Shown in pieces: positions 1 to 11,116 of a DNA stretch of 64,000 nucleotides. Within the stretch, counting starts at the first letter, position 1, and the number at the start of each line of letters is the position of its first letter. This stretch comes from Niebla homalea (Eukaryota > Ascomycota > Lecanoromycetes > Lecanorales > Ramalinaceae): positions 2,604,001 to 2,668,000 of the forward strand of contig JAHGAU010000001.1 of assembly GCA_019925105.1 (NCBI GenBank), given 5' to 3'. The position numbers and the translations under genes were made by a program. Below the pieces are notes generated by a model. That model did no database searches. It saw nothing but the letters and a program-made list of their open reading frames with translations, and was not told the DNA's origin.

Positions 1-307
1 ACTCTTCTTCGAAACCATATGGTTTTCAAATGTGTTTAAAGTGAAAGCATGAAACCATACAACAAGGTAGAAGGAGTGAATGAATTAATGATTGAATATG
101 CACTCTGACTAAAGAAGTTGTACAACAACATCGGCCTCCATCTTTCTGCACCGAATTGAATGACAAGGTACCCTTTGGACGAAGATCGCGTCTGACCATG
201 CCTGTAGTCAAGATCAAAAGCTTACAGCCCGCTGTACACCTCAATCATACATGGAGACTGCATCACCTCCCCACCGTTGTCGCCCTTTCCCCTGCATTTT
301 TGGAATT
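1..307. other. Left edge, no gene seen
   Basis: This stretch lies downstream of the minus-strand gene that ends at 308. Only short overlapping reading frames are present and none looks like a protein. It probably holds the 3' untranslated region and terminator of that gene. Confidence 0.5.
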
Positions 308-3300
308 TTACACTCCATCCTGCGTCGGCTTCGACGCTCCATCGCTAAGCCTGCCGGATCTCCTTGGCTTCTTTTCCATCGCTTTCGCTTGCTCCGTGAC
401 GTCAAGGCCTTCACTGAGCCTCCCAGATCTCCGTGGTTTTTTCTCTACTACTTTCCCATCATGTGACATATCAAGACTCTTGTTTCTCCCTCGTTTCCTT
501 AGTGGTGCATGTTTGGGCGTAACCTCTATGGCAGTCTTAGAAGGAGTTTCCTTGGTGACCTTGCCATCCTCCTTCTCAGCATCGTCCAAGGTTGGTGTCA
601 TCGCCTTGGCTGATTCACCACCCTCGCTAGTCCTTGCTCTCCCGTCCAAGTCATCCTCTCTCATGAGAAGTCCGCCTAGCTCTCGATTACCGACAAGTCT
701 TCGGCCTTGTCGTTCTGTCTTCGCTCTCTTCGTCACTTTTGCTGATAGCTCTCGGTCGATTGATAATGCGTCCTTGGGACGTCTCCGGGATTTGATCGAG
801 GGTGAGGATTTCGGGGTTCGGACCTGACGCTTAAGATGAGGAGTCAGCCGGACTGCGGAGGGCATACTATGTGGGTCCTCCGGATCAGACATCGCAAGCT
901 CGTCATGGTATTCAGAGCTGAGCTCTGTAGCTTGACTTGCCTTGTTCAGACCTACCAAGAGGGTCTCCTTGCCGGCTGCATGTTGCTGCGTCGACGGAGG
1001 AATATCATCCCCCTGTGGTAGAGCCTTCGCCTGCTCGACTTGAAGAGCGCTGTCCTCGTCGGGCAGTGCCGCCGTCCGGGTTGCAATAGTAGGAAAATTT
1101 GTATGCGTTGACGTGTTCGACCGAGTGCGTCTATTACTGGGTGATGACTTCCGAGCCCTGCTTTTACTCTTGGGTGTTGCCTGAGGCGCTGCGCAATCGA
1201 GCTTGCCAACCTTTGCGTCCATTTTTTTGGTCATGGCGGGCTCTTGTAGTGAGTTCTTTAGTGTCGTTTCGCCTCGAAGGGAGGACCTTCGGGAGGTGGG
1301 CGGTGTGAGCGTCTGTACAAGGCCTGGAACTTGGACCTTGTGCTGTGGATAGGAAGACCTCGATAATTCAGTTGATGTTTTGGTTTCCACGAGAGGAACC
1401 TCCTTGTCAGCATCATTTGGGTGTTCCTGAATCTTCTTGACCGCTTCTAGTGGAGCACCGGATTCTTCTGCGGGCATAATTGACATAGTAGTGAGGGCCT
1501 GCGAATGCTCATGAGCAGCCTCAAGTCGCTCAGCGTGTTTCTCGGTATGTGTATAGGTATCTGGAGGCGGCAAAGCCTGCCCTTCTTGTGAGGCTCTTAT
1601 AGGTTTGACGTGATTGTGCACAGGTATGCTAGCTTCTGCAACGGGTGAATCCTGCACTTTCTTAGCTTCAGCGGCTTCCAGTGAGCTGATAGGCTCCTCT
1701 GTGGGGATGCACACAAATTTAACGAACGAGGACTGCGTTCTACGAACAACTGTTTGAGGACTAACAGAATGCACCGAATTCCCTCCAGGAGAAGAGTTTT
1801 CTGCACGGACGGCTTCTGGTGAATCAACAAAGGCTGGGCTATTCGCAAAGGATACTGGAGCAAACGATGCCGGTGTGTCATGTAGAGCCTCTTTTGGAGG
1901 CTCCATATCTGTATCGGAGACAGAATCGGAGGAAGACTTCGCTTCGTGCACGTTCGTAGTGAGTGACGGCAGTGCCTCATGAAAAGCTTCCGGTGAGTGA
2001 GAAGAGTCCGCCGTAGGAGTGGACGCATCCGAACTGGACGAAACTTGTGTCAAATCGACTACATAATCTGGATTCACACAATGCCCTTCAGTCGAGCAAG
2101 TTTTTTGATCACATGAAGACTGCTGTTCATGGAGGTTTTCGGTTTCCCTATTTGGATTCCCCGTATCTGCGGACGCAGCTTTGGTCAATGAAGCCGGTGT
2201 CATGTCAATAGCTTCCATTGGATTAGGTGGAGACTCTGCAAGTGTACTCGCGATGACAGCGGAAGTGGATTGTGGTTCATAAGGAACCTCTAAAAATTCG
2301 CCAATTTCGTTCGCCGACCGGGCGATGCTCATAGGAGGCTGAGAGTGCGTTGAACGAGCGCCCTCCGGTGAATCGGCAGAAGTACCTCTGAGGGTGGAAG
2401 CCTTCGGAGCGGACAACGACTGTGCTTCACTAGCGCTTCCTGGTGTACCAGTAAGATTGCTCATAGGTGTCTTGGTGCTCAGAGTGCCCGTGCTTGGAGC
2501 TGTTTCAATTGTCTCGCCAATGTTCGAAGACAAGCCGATGTCCTGCGGTATACTAGTAGGAGATTCGGAGATGTCTGATACATACTCTGAATTAAACGGC
2601 TGCCAGGACTGCTGTGCAGACTGCATTGCTTGGGCTGAACGCCCATCATCATCATGCCTCTTTTGACCAACATGCCCTCCATGATAATCATTACTGGCCG
2701 GAATCAGCTGCGGGAGGGAAAGTGATGTAAAAGGATCAACACTCTGCCTCGTCTTGATACCTCTTCGGACCGGGAATGATGACAGAGAGACAGCCGACGA
2801 GAACAATCTTTGAGGTCGTTCTAGCGCTCTTGCCATTGGTCTTGACTCTGTCGAATCCACTATAGAGGTCCTCTCTATCCCCAGTATCTTTGTAGAATCT
2901 TTGGGTACTGTTATACCGGATGCCGCGGCTTCATGCCGTCCATGGCCTGAGCGTTGATCGATAGTACCCTCATAGTCTTCCGATACAAACACGTTGGTGG
3001 TGATTACATCGCCTTGCTTATCGCAATTTACATGGCCCTTGGACGCGGACAAGTTGGTCAAAACTCTGGAGACTTTGTCAATGGCACCCTCAAGATCTTT
3101 CGAGAAGGCCACGTCAGTAATGATTCCATCGCCTGGTTGTATAGCACTTGCATGGTCATTGGAGGCAGGAACGTCCGTGATGGTTTCGTTGTATTGGCCT
3201 ATGGCATTCGTGTGGGCTTCCGAGACAGACGCGTTGGTGGTGATATCAGTGCCTTGCGCTGTAGCATTTGGAGGGTCTTCTGACACAGCCACGTCGATAT

Positions 3301-4012
3301 TGATTTCCTTGTCCTGTTGTGTTAATATCTCAGAAGATGCCTCCTGGCAATTGGTTGAAGAGTGGACATTTATAGGACTGAAAAGTCTGGATGGATTCGG
3401 TGTTGATGGACCATTGTCACCCGATACTGTACATTTAGTCCTATGACTCTCTGACTCAGTAAGTCCTGTTCTATTCGATTCTGGATCAATAGGGCCGTTC
3501 GGTGCGATGGTATCAGTGGAGGGAGTTGTTTCTTCTCTTGTTGCATGGATTTCTTTGCTGCTACCGTCTAACCCCTCTTTTGGGCTTGAGGCATGAGGCA
3601 GGGTTTGTTCTTGATGTAGCCCAAGTCGACGAAGTGTTGCAACTCTGGGAGGCCGAGCCCACCGGAAGTCCCGCTCATCCCAGAACAAACTTTGCTTTGG
3701 ATCATAGTAGATCTCAGCAGGTAGCACATATGTCTCATAAGCGGGTTCACGCTTTGTATGATCCGTGGAACCTGGAGACCCAAAGAGGATTTCAGGCGAC
3801 TTGACCGTCTCCATAGACTCCAATGTGCTCGGACGATAAGAAGAATCAGATGTCACTGCGAGAGGCAATCCTTGTGCTGCTTCTGCCAATGATTTCGAAC
3901 TCGAATTGGCCGGCTCTTGCTGGTTTTGTGTTTTGTTGATTGGCGCGATTGGAGCGTCCCAGTCGAAATCATCCATTACGCGATTGAATTCTTCATCTGA
4001 CATGAATTCCAT
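308..4012 (-). CDS. Large low-complexity basic protein with internal 20-residue repeats, function unknown
   Basis: A single open frame of 1,234 residues, starting MEFMSDEEFNRVMDDFDWD. I do not recognise the family. The N-terminus is acidic and the middle is rich in Ser, Thr, Pro and Glu. Residues 234-353 are six consecutive 20-residue repeats. The last ~200 residues are strongly basic, with several candidate nuclear localisation signals (for example SRRRPKD and KRAKTERQGRR) and two copies of EKKPRRSGRLS close to the C-terminus. The basic tail with short RRSGR motifs suggests a nuclear, possibly chromatin-bound protein; this is inference from composition only. No enzyme motif is visible. The opposite-strand frames over this gene follow its codon periodicity and are taken as shadows. 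A small intron cannot be excluded, but none is needed to keep the frame open. Confidence 0.8.
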   Translation of the reverse strand: MEFMSDEEFNRVMDDFDWDAPIAPINKTQNQQEPANSSSKSLAEAAQGLPLAVTSDSSYRPSTLESMETVKSPEILFGSPGSTDHTKREPAYETYVLPAEIYYDPKQSLFWDERDFRWARPPRVATLRRLGLHQEQTLPHASSPKEGLDGSSKEIHATREETTPSTDTIAPNGPIDPESNRTGLTESESHRTKCTVSGDNGPSTPNPSRLFSPINVHSSTNCQEASSEILTQQDKEINIDVAVSEDPPNATAQGTDITTNASVSEAHTNAIGQYNETITDVPASNDHASAIQPGDGIITDVAFSKDLEGAIDKVSRVLTNLSASKGHVNCDKQGDVITTNVFVSEDYEGTIDQRSGHGRHEAAASGITVPKDSTKILGIERTSIVDSTESRPMARALERPQRLFSSAVSLSSFPVRRGIKTRQSVDPFTSLSLPQLIPASNDYHGGHVGQKRHDDDGRSAQAMQSAQQSWQPFNSEYVSDISESPTSIPQDIGLSSNIGETIETAPSTGTLSTKTPMSNLTGTPGSASEAQSLSAPKASTLRGTSADSPEGARSTHSQPPMSIARSANEIGEFLEVPYEPQSTSAVIASTLAESPPNPMEAIDMTPASLTKAASADTGNPNRETENLHEQQSSCDQKTCSTEGHCVNPDYVVDLTQVSSSSDASTPTADSSHSPEAFHEALPSLTTNVHEAKSSSDSVSDTDMEPPKEALHDTPASFAPVSFANSPAFVDSPEAVRAENSSPGGNSVHSVSPQTVVRRTQSSFVKFVCIPTEEPISSLEAAEAKKVQDSPVAEASIPVHNHVKPIRASQEGQALPPPDTYTHTEKHAERLEAAHEHSQALTTMSIMPAEESGAPLEAVKKIQEHPNDADKEVPLVETKTSTELSRSSYPQHKVQVPGLVQTLTPPTSRRSSLRGETTLKNSLQEPAMTKKMDAKVGKLDCAAPQATPKSKSRARKSSPSNRRTRSNTSTHTNFPTIATRTAALPDEDSALQVEQAKALPQGDDIPPSTQQHAAGKETLLVGLNKASQATELSSEYHDELAMSDPEDPHSMPSAVRLTPHLKRQVRTPKSSPSIKSRRRPKDALSIDRELSAKVTKRAKTERQGRRLVGNRELGGLLMREDDLDGRARTSEGGESAKAMTPTLDDAEKEDGKVTKETPSKTAIEVTPKHAPLRKRGRNKSLDMSHDGKVVEKKPRRSGRLSEGLDVTEQAKAMEKKPRRSGRLSDGASKPTQDGV
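2954..3313 (-). repeat. Six tandem 60-bp (20-residue) coding repeats
   Basis: Inside the unknown protein, residues 234-353 divide into six consecutive blocks of exactly 20 residues. Each follows roughly the pattern xxxITTxVxVSEDxxxAIxQ. The copies are diverged, with block 5 the least like the others, so this is an old amplification rather than a recent one. Confidence 0.75.
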
Positions 4013-6066
4013 GGATGCTACTTATCTCACACGCACCAGAGATACGGGCGGAAGGATTGTACAACTGTCTTGCGGTGTGAAAGCAGAATCGTTCCCTGCA
4101 CCGATTGAATAAGACCTCTACGAGAGATGACTCCTGATGCGAGCACGACGTGCCAGAATCTGAGGATGTTGTAAGATTGACCGTTCTTCAGGCTCAAGTA
4201 TCAATGCGATCCTCGTACATGGCACCAAGTGATTGTTACGGGCCGTGCTAGCAAAGTCTCGTTACAGCGAGGAACATCGCGTGGGATGTTGACACAAAAG
4301 AAGGTCAGTGAGTACTCGCTGACACTCTGCAAATGAACGTTGAAAGGAGTGTGTTGTAAATTATTCAACAATATTAAGGAAAAGATGGTGTACGCGTGGA
4401 TTGAGAGATGGGGACGTGTTTTGATCGAACACTGTAAACACAAGTGTCGTCGCCATCATGGAGTGATGACGAAAATTGTTTCTAGTAGGTGGCACCACCC
4501 ACCACTTACCACCCGATCACTTCATACTGTGCTAGCAATCATATGCGCTACTTGCGATCACGTCCCTCAAATTATGTTACTCTCGACTTTTCATCTCCAA
4601 TACGCCATAGCATAACACGTAGACTTGTGGGAAAGTTGCCCGGTGTAGAGGTTCCATTAATAAAAGCTGCCACTCTCAATTTGACGGGAGCCTCAAACAT
4701 CAAAAAGGTATTGCGTTGGACACCGCCATGTTGGCATCTACAGGCGCTGCAAGCATTCTGCTCGCTGGTTAGAGTCACAGATAGCAGCGATCAATCTTCC
4801 ACAAGGGTTTGGTTTGTGGGATAGAGGATCTTACTTCTTGCCTGCATCCGTGGCGCAGCAGCCGCAAAGTAGAGCACCAGGATAGCATATGACTGCTGCT
4901 ACAATAGCCGTTGCAAAGCCTGGAACAATTAAGCCTGGAGATCTTATCATATTGCTTCCAAGTGTGGATCAGTATACCTAAAGTAGGACCCACCACTTTG
5001 CAGTCTACAATCCACCATTAGTACGCCCTTCTCATGTGAGAGGATAATCTCGATACTTACGACAAGGGTTCTGATCTGTCCCGCATTGGAAGCACACGAA
5101 TGGAATCGGAAAGCAGTCCATCGAGGCTGGCACCGACCTGAACTCGACTTCTTCTTGGAGCACGCGCGGGGCTGCTGGTGCTGCCAAGATGTCTCGAGTG
5201 ATACAGCGCCTCTTGAGGTCTCAACGGTCAACGCTGAATCTTCACTTCATCGATCTCACCGGCTCAGGCGGATAAGCTAAGGTAGTCGCTGAGCTGGTAG
5301 CCTCCACTCATCCACTACCTCTAAGGAGTAAGATGGAATTCAGTATTCCGTATCCGACCTGTGACCGATGACGTCCGTGACATGTGGATGTGGTTGGCCT
5401 GGTTGGTTGCTAGCCTCACGGAAGCGGCCCAGCGAATCAGAATGACCTTGATCATGGCAATCTGGTCTTGGCATTGGAGTTCAATGGCAATCCGATATTC
5501 ACTAGTAATGTCAGAGGTTCCAGACCGTTGTTTCAGGCCTTTTGAGGGCTTAGTCAAGTCAAATTAAGCTGGCACTATATAACACTAAGATAATGGTTCA
5601 ATCCCGTTTGGACAGACGCCGTTATTATTCCCATGCACTCTGCGTCATCTCCATCTCATTCTTCACCCTCATCACTTCATCGGGCAGTGTTGGGCCTCAA
5701 GCTGGACCTCTCGCTTAGAGTAGAAGACAGGAAGCTTGCATGAATAGGCATGGGCATGGGCATAGAGAGTGCGCCTTTCGACTGGAAATGGTACTGAACC
5801 TGTGCTAGTCTGATTTGTCGTCCACTCGCACTGCCCACATGAAGCCCTGCAGGCGCCGCTCTACACTGGCTGCATCCTGTCAGCATCTAGATTTCGAGCC
5901 TCGATATCGCGCTATTCAGTAGAGCTCCTTCTTTCGTACATCCTTCATGAGCAGCCTCAAGGACACAACTCCGGTGTAGACTTCCTTCAACATTTCAAGC
6001 GAGGGGTTATTGGATGCAAAGTCTTCCGTCCTCACCCCTACAGACATAATCCCCTTCACCTTCGTC
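4013..6066. other. 2-kb divergent intergenic region
   Basis: It lies between the divergently transcribed unknown protein (minus, start 4012) and PRP24 (plus). Only short frames under about 110 codons occur, with no recognisable product. It should contain both promoters and 5' untranslated regions. A GGTTCAATCCC tRNA B-box-like string at about 5594 has no matching acceptor stem and is not called as a tRNA. Confidence 0.5.
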
Positions 6067-9000
6067 ATGGACATCAGTTCTCTCCTCTCCCCTCAGGAAA
6101 CGCCTCGAGCATCGCCAACACCAGGAGCAAAAGGGTCTGCCAAGAAATCCCGAAAACCACGCTCCTCAAAACTTGCCAACACAACTACCCACCACCCACC
6201 AAAGCAATCGTTGCCCACAATCCCTCATAACGCCGTCTTGAATGCGCAGCGAACGGCGGCATCACCTATCCCTATCACCACAAGTCCAACGTCCGGCGTA
6301 CGGGCCACCGCGACCTCCACGCCCACCGCAGATGGACTACGATCTTTCAGGCAGCCCTCGACACCGGGTATGGACACCTTAGCTGACCTGGCTTCCATGC
6401 AACATCACCAGCAAACGGCAAGAGCGAATGCAGGATCTTTACGGAGCGCCGAAGTTTATGACCCACAGCCCTCGTCTTCGGCGTCACTTCCCACCCTTCA
6501 AAAAATGACAAAGTCGGAAGCTACTTCAAGACTTCGTGCCGGTTCCTTCGACGTCACCATGTCCGACACACCGCACCAGATCCCTTCTCCCCGCACATAC
6601 TTCTCAAACGCGCTGTCCACTTCAGAGCTCGAACAGGTCACCCAGATTGGCAATCGCCTGCTGCAGAAATCTTTCTCATACAATGATTCGGTGGAGTTCA
6701 TCAATCTCCTCCACAAAGGCTTCCGTACCCACCGAGAGCTGGATCCCGCTGCAGATGGGCCAGCACATCTCAGATCTTACGAGCTTTTGAAGGACCTTAC
6801 CGGGGCCAGAGAAAGCATGAGCTCGCGCTTTGCAATGGGAGAAGACCTCTGGGCAGATTGGATCGAAGATCAAAGACTGCTCGCCGCAGGTTTGGAGGAC
6901 AAATTGGCCATCAGAGAGCTTTGTGAGAAGGCCGTGTCCGAGGAAGCTACCAGCGCGAAACTGTGGCTATTGTACGGTCAATGGATGCACGTCGAACACG
7001 AGAAGTTGGCCGAGAAAGAGGCGGAGTTGGGCACTACAGCCAATGGCCAGTCACAGCTGTCTGCAGAAGAAGAACAGATGATGTCAGCGGAGATATTTGG
7101 ATGGCAACAGCTGCTCAGCGTTTGGCAGCGCGGTGCGCAGGAGACAATGTGGAGGATCAATGATGGTGCTGGACTGTGGGATCGATATACAGAGCTTCTG
7201 CTACAGGATTTTGCCTTATCCCCTCAAACAGAAGCGACTCGCAAGATTGAGCAATGGTTCATGTCTCGCCTACAGATCCCGCACGCCTCGTGGGATCTTA
7301 CTTCCCAGAACTTTTCGACTTTTGTTTCAGCCGCTGACAACGACAATTGGGAAGCAATCATGCAACAAGCGAACCAATTGGGTGCTGAAGCAAAGCAGAA
7401 ATACATATCCCGGGAGTTCAAGGAACTCAGCCTGCAGACGATAAGTCGCACCGGTGATCGGACCGCAGAGCTAAACGCATTCAACGAGTATATCGACTCC
7501 GAGTTGGAAATGCACCACAGGAAGCATGCCTTTGACTTCAACCTGGCCAATGCATTGTTTCAGCGAGCTCTTCTCAGGTTCCCTGCAAACACGGAGCTTT
7601 GGGAACGCTACATCATGTTCTTGAACGAGGAAATGGCTCAGTATGGTAACCGCGAGATATCAATTCTTCCCAGTCTCGAGATGGCCACAAGTCATTGTCC
7701 ATGGTCTGGCACGCTTTGGGCCCAATACATGCTTGCGGCCGAGATTGCCAACTTGCCCTACCCTGAGATTGAAGACATCAAACATCAAGCCACAAAGACA
7801 GGTATTCTAGATCTTGAAGATTTGAATGAGACTGTGAAGGTCATGACGACTTGGTGCGGATTCCTACGCAGAAGGGCCTTCATGCCAGCATCAAGTGATG
7901 AGGACATGGACGTTGCCGAAGTTGGTATCAGATCGGCCATCGAAGATCTCCAGACGATAGGGCGTCGAAGATTCGGTAAAGATTATGCGGGAGATCCCGA
8001 ATATCGCCTGGAGAGGATCTACATCAAATATCTCATACAAGCTCGGAACTACCAAGGGGCTCGAGAAAACTTCAGAAAGCTATGTGCTACCAAAGGCCAT
8101 GATTCGGATTTCTGGCTACGTTACTATGTATTCGAGATGATCACATGGTCGAAGTTGACTTATGGCGAAATGGATACAGAGAAAGGAAGGCAGACAAGAC
8201 CCACTGAAGCGACCAAAGTACTGCGACAAGCCCTACGGCGAAATGACTTAGACTATCCCGAGAAGATTCTTCGAATTTATCTGCATCATTGCGAAGATCA
8301 CGAAGATGCTGAACAGCTGCAGATTGCGAACGCTCAGGTCTGGAAGCAAGGTAAAGCAATTCAAAGAAGACGAGAACAAGAGACCCTTGATCAATGGAAT
8401 AAATATCAACTTGAGCAGCAACAATACCAGCTCCAACAGCAGCAGCAACAAGCTTCAGATGGGCGACCTGCCTATGCTGTCAATGGTTCGGCCGGCGACG
8501 ATCAAGATCATCTGGGGAAACGAAAGCGGGACGAAGAGACAGACCAATCTTCCAGTAAGAAAACTCGACCCGAGGACTTGGAAGAAGAACCTCAAGTGCA
8601 AGCACAGAGCCTCCCAGCGGATTCATTGCAGAAGCGTGACCGTGAAAATGCCACCATTATTGTGCGAAACATCCCTACAACAACAACGATGACCAAAGTC
8701 CGGCAATTCTTCAGAGATGTAAGTGTTTTTTCATCATGGTGTGAGCATAGCAAATCACTTACTTTGGCGTAGTGCGGGACGATCAATTCCCTCAAGCTGG
8801 CTTCAGAGAGCGACGGCCAATCCCAAATAGCATTCCTCGAATTTGAGTCCAAGGATGACGTCGCGACAGCGCAAACGAAAGAAGGTAAAGACCTCGAAGG
8901 CAAATCCATTGCAATTCAGGTCGGCTCAGGAGAGATCCTCTACGTTTGCAACTTTCCTCCCACCGCGGATGAGGTATGGTTACGCCAAAAGTTCGACCAG

Positions 9001-10240
9001 GTTAGTAGTACCTCCTCGCTTGATGACACTTGAGCGTTTGCTGACACAGAAGCAGTTTGGTCACATCCTCGACGTCCGGTTCCCCTCCTTAAAATTCAAC
9101 ACCCATCGACGGTTCGCATACATTCAGTTCCAAGATGCCAGCGAAGCCCATGCTGCCACCGCTCTCGACGGCGAGAAGCTCGAAGGTGGGCTGGAATTGC
9201 TGGCCAAGATCTCCGATCCGGGACACAAGCAGAGCCGACATGGAGCGATGTACGAGGGTCGAGAATTGTACATTGCCAACCTGCCCTGGAACGTCGACTG
9301 GAAAGAATTGAAGGCACTCTTTAAGCAGTACGGCTATGTGGAACACGCCCGGATCCCAAGGAAGCTCAACGGGATGGCCAAGGGCATCGGCTACGTCATC
9401 TTCCGCGACAAGCCCGATGTCGAAAAGGCTCTCGCTCTCAATAAGACCAGCTGGAAAGGTCGCGTCTTGAACGTCAGCGTGTCCACAAATGACACTACCA
9501 GGCGCCAAGCCATTGATGTCGGAGCTTCGTCAACACAATCACAGCGCACCACCGCCTCACCTGCCCCCCATTCACCCGCCGCAGGCACAGAGTCAGATGA
9601 AGCAGCCCGTCTGACTAAGATGAAGGAGATCCAATCCCGCACCCTTGCCCTACTCAACATCCCCGACACCATCAATGACGCCAAGATCCGCGCCCTAGCG
9701 GAACCGTACGGCCAGCTCGTCCAGGTCATGCTGAAGCCCAATCACCAAGGTGCAGTCATTGAGTTCAAGGACCAATCGAGCACCGGGAAAGCGAGCTTGG
9801 CGCTGGAGGGGAGAGAGATTGTGCCGGGGAGGCAGATCAAAGTGGGCACGGTGCAGGAAATGAGAGGAATGAAGGAGGAAATGAAGAGTGATAAGATTGG
9901 TGGTGCTGGCGGGCCGCCGACGGACAAGAAGCAGGGTGGTCGTGGCGACAAGTCGAGAAACGGGAATGCTGCTGGGGCTGGGGCTGCTATCACCGCCGTT
10001 CCTGGACCTGCGCTGGTGAGACGACCCGGTGCTGGTGGTGGTGGTGCGGGGAGAAGGGGTGGGTTGGGTGCCAAGAGGGGTGGTGCCATTGGTGGAAGTG
10101 AGGGTAGGGCAGCGAGTGATGGTGATAAGGGGGTGGATGCTGATGCCAACAAGGAGGAAGACACGGAGGTTCAGGATGCAGCAGAAAGCAAGGCGAAGAG
10201 AAGCAATGCCGATTTCAAAGCCATGATAATGGGCAAATAG
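6067..10240 (+). CDS. PRP24: Prp24/SART3-type U4/U6 snRNP assembly factor (HAT repeats, four RRMs)
   Basis: Exons 6067..8718, 8773..9000 and 9056..10240 give about 1,354 residues. Prp24/SART3 anneals U4 and U6 snRNA to recycle the spliceosome in the nucleus. The first two-thirds are helical, with Trp/Tyr-rich half-TPR (HAT) repeats, for example around LWADWIEDQRLL and LWERYIMFLNEE. The last third has four RRMs, beginning near residues 862 (TIIVRNIP), 930 (ILYVCNFPP), 1029 (ELYIANLPW) and 1155 (LALLNIPD). The C-terminus SNADFKAMIMGK matches the Lsm-interaction motif that docks on the LSm2-8 ring, which is strong support. Intron 1 (54 nt) splits RRM1 after FFRD; intron 2 (about 55 nt) splits RRM2. 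Three AGs lie close together at the intron 2 acceptor; 9055 is preferred because of branch-site distance. An in-frame ATG at 6010 would add 19 residues. I prefer 6067 for its better start context and the MDISSLLSPQE opening usual in fungal nuclear proteins. Confidence 0.93.
8719..8772 (+). other. PRP24 intron 1
   Basis: GTAAGT donor and TAG acceptor, 54 nt, phase 0. Removing it joins FFRD to CGTINSLKL and restores RRM1. Confidence 0.9.
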
Positions 10241-10528
10241 ATGGACACTCACATACCACGAGACTGAACAGGAAGAGCAGCCTCTTTTCGATTTTGCAAA
10301 CATGTCGGAAATCCCGCCAAGAGATCACATATCGGAAGGAGTCAACGGGGGGGAAAACAGGCCGTCCATATAGGGAAAAGAATAGCTCTGCATTTTCACC
10401 TGGTGCTCAAGGGGGACCGAGGGAGGGGGTTGGACACAAGCATTATGAACATGGCATGCAGAATGGCGCTTTCTGTAACATTAGAAGCATGCATGATTCC
10501 GATTCCAAGACAGCATTTCGAACCAGAT

Positions 10529-10551
10529 AGAGAGAGAGAGAGAGAGAGAGA
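10529..10551. repeat. (AG)n dinucleotide tract
   Basis: Uninterrupted AG repeat of about 11.5 units in the 3' intergenic region after PRP24. Confidence 0.95.
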
Positions 10552-10993
10552 AACGGAGAAGAAAATTCGATCAAACCTTTCCCAGCTCTCTCTTCCCTTC
10601 TTCCTTACGCTTTCCTGTTGGGTTAAACCCCCCTTTCTCTGTGTTTCGGGGAAGTTGAAAAAGCCCGAGATGAAGAAGTCATCATCATCATTGTATCTTG
10701 AGAAGGAACTGGCTGTGATTCAATTGGATCTCCTGACCTGATCGATTGGACGAGCCAGGGGCAGGCACCTGGAGCTGCTCGAAGGAGATCAGATCCGCCC
10801 CCAAAAACAAGATGATCATGCCTGTTTCACCGCCCGAGTCGAATCTGCCTTTGCTATGGGAAAGAAGTTCTGGCTACAAAAAGATTGGTATATCAACAGC
10901 TAGCAGCACGGAGGTATCACATAATGCATCACGGTCCACGACCCAACTGCGTGACGGGAAAAAATACACAGCCAAGAGTAATTTCCGCCATTA

Positions 10994-11009
10994 CTCTCTC
11001 TCTCTCTCT
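10994..11009. repeat. (CT)8 dinucleotide tract
   Basis: Uninterrupted CT repeat, complementary to the AG tract about 450 bp to the left. Confidence 0.95.
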
Positions 11010-11116
11010 TACTCTTGTTCCCACTCTCATTCATCCAAAGTCCCTCGGTCGGTCTACCTTACCCGTTCCTCAGGTCTTCCCCGGCATCTTCGATCAAAAC
11101 CGACATTGTGTCCAGG

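Larger units (their letters stand above)
10241..11116. other. Convergent intergenic region with GA and CT tracts
   Basis: It separates the 3' ends of PRP24 (plus) and the glycogen-binding protein gene (minus). No gene is visible. It holds a GA tract near 10,540 and a CT tract near 11,000. The overlapping frames do not resemble proteins. Confidence 0.5.

Noticed and set aside
5585..5615. tRNA-like B box (GGTTCAATCCC) with a pairing T-arm
   Set aside because: No matching acceptor stem, D-arm or anticodon arm could be found upstream at the right distance.
9695..10303. Minus-strand frame of about 200 codons over the end of PRP24
   Set aside because: It is a shadow of the Gly/Ala-rich PRP24 tail and has no protein-like features.
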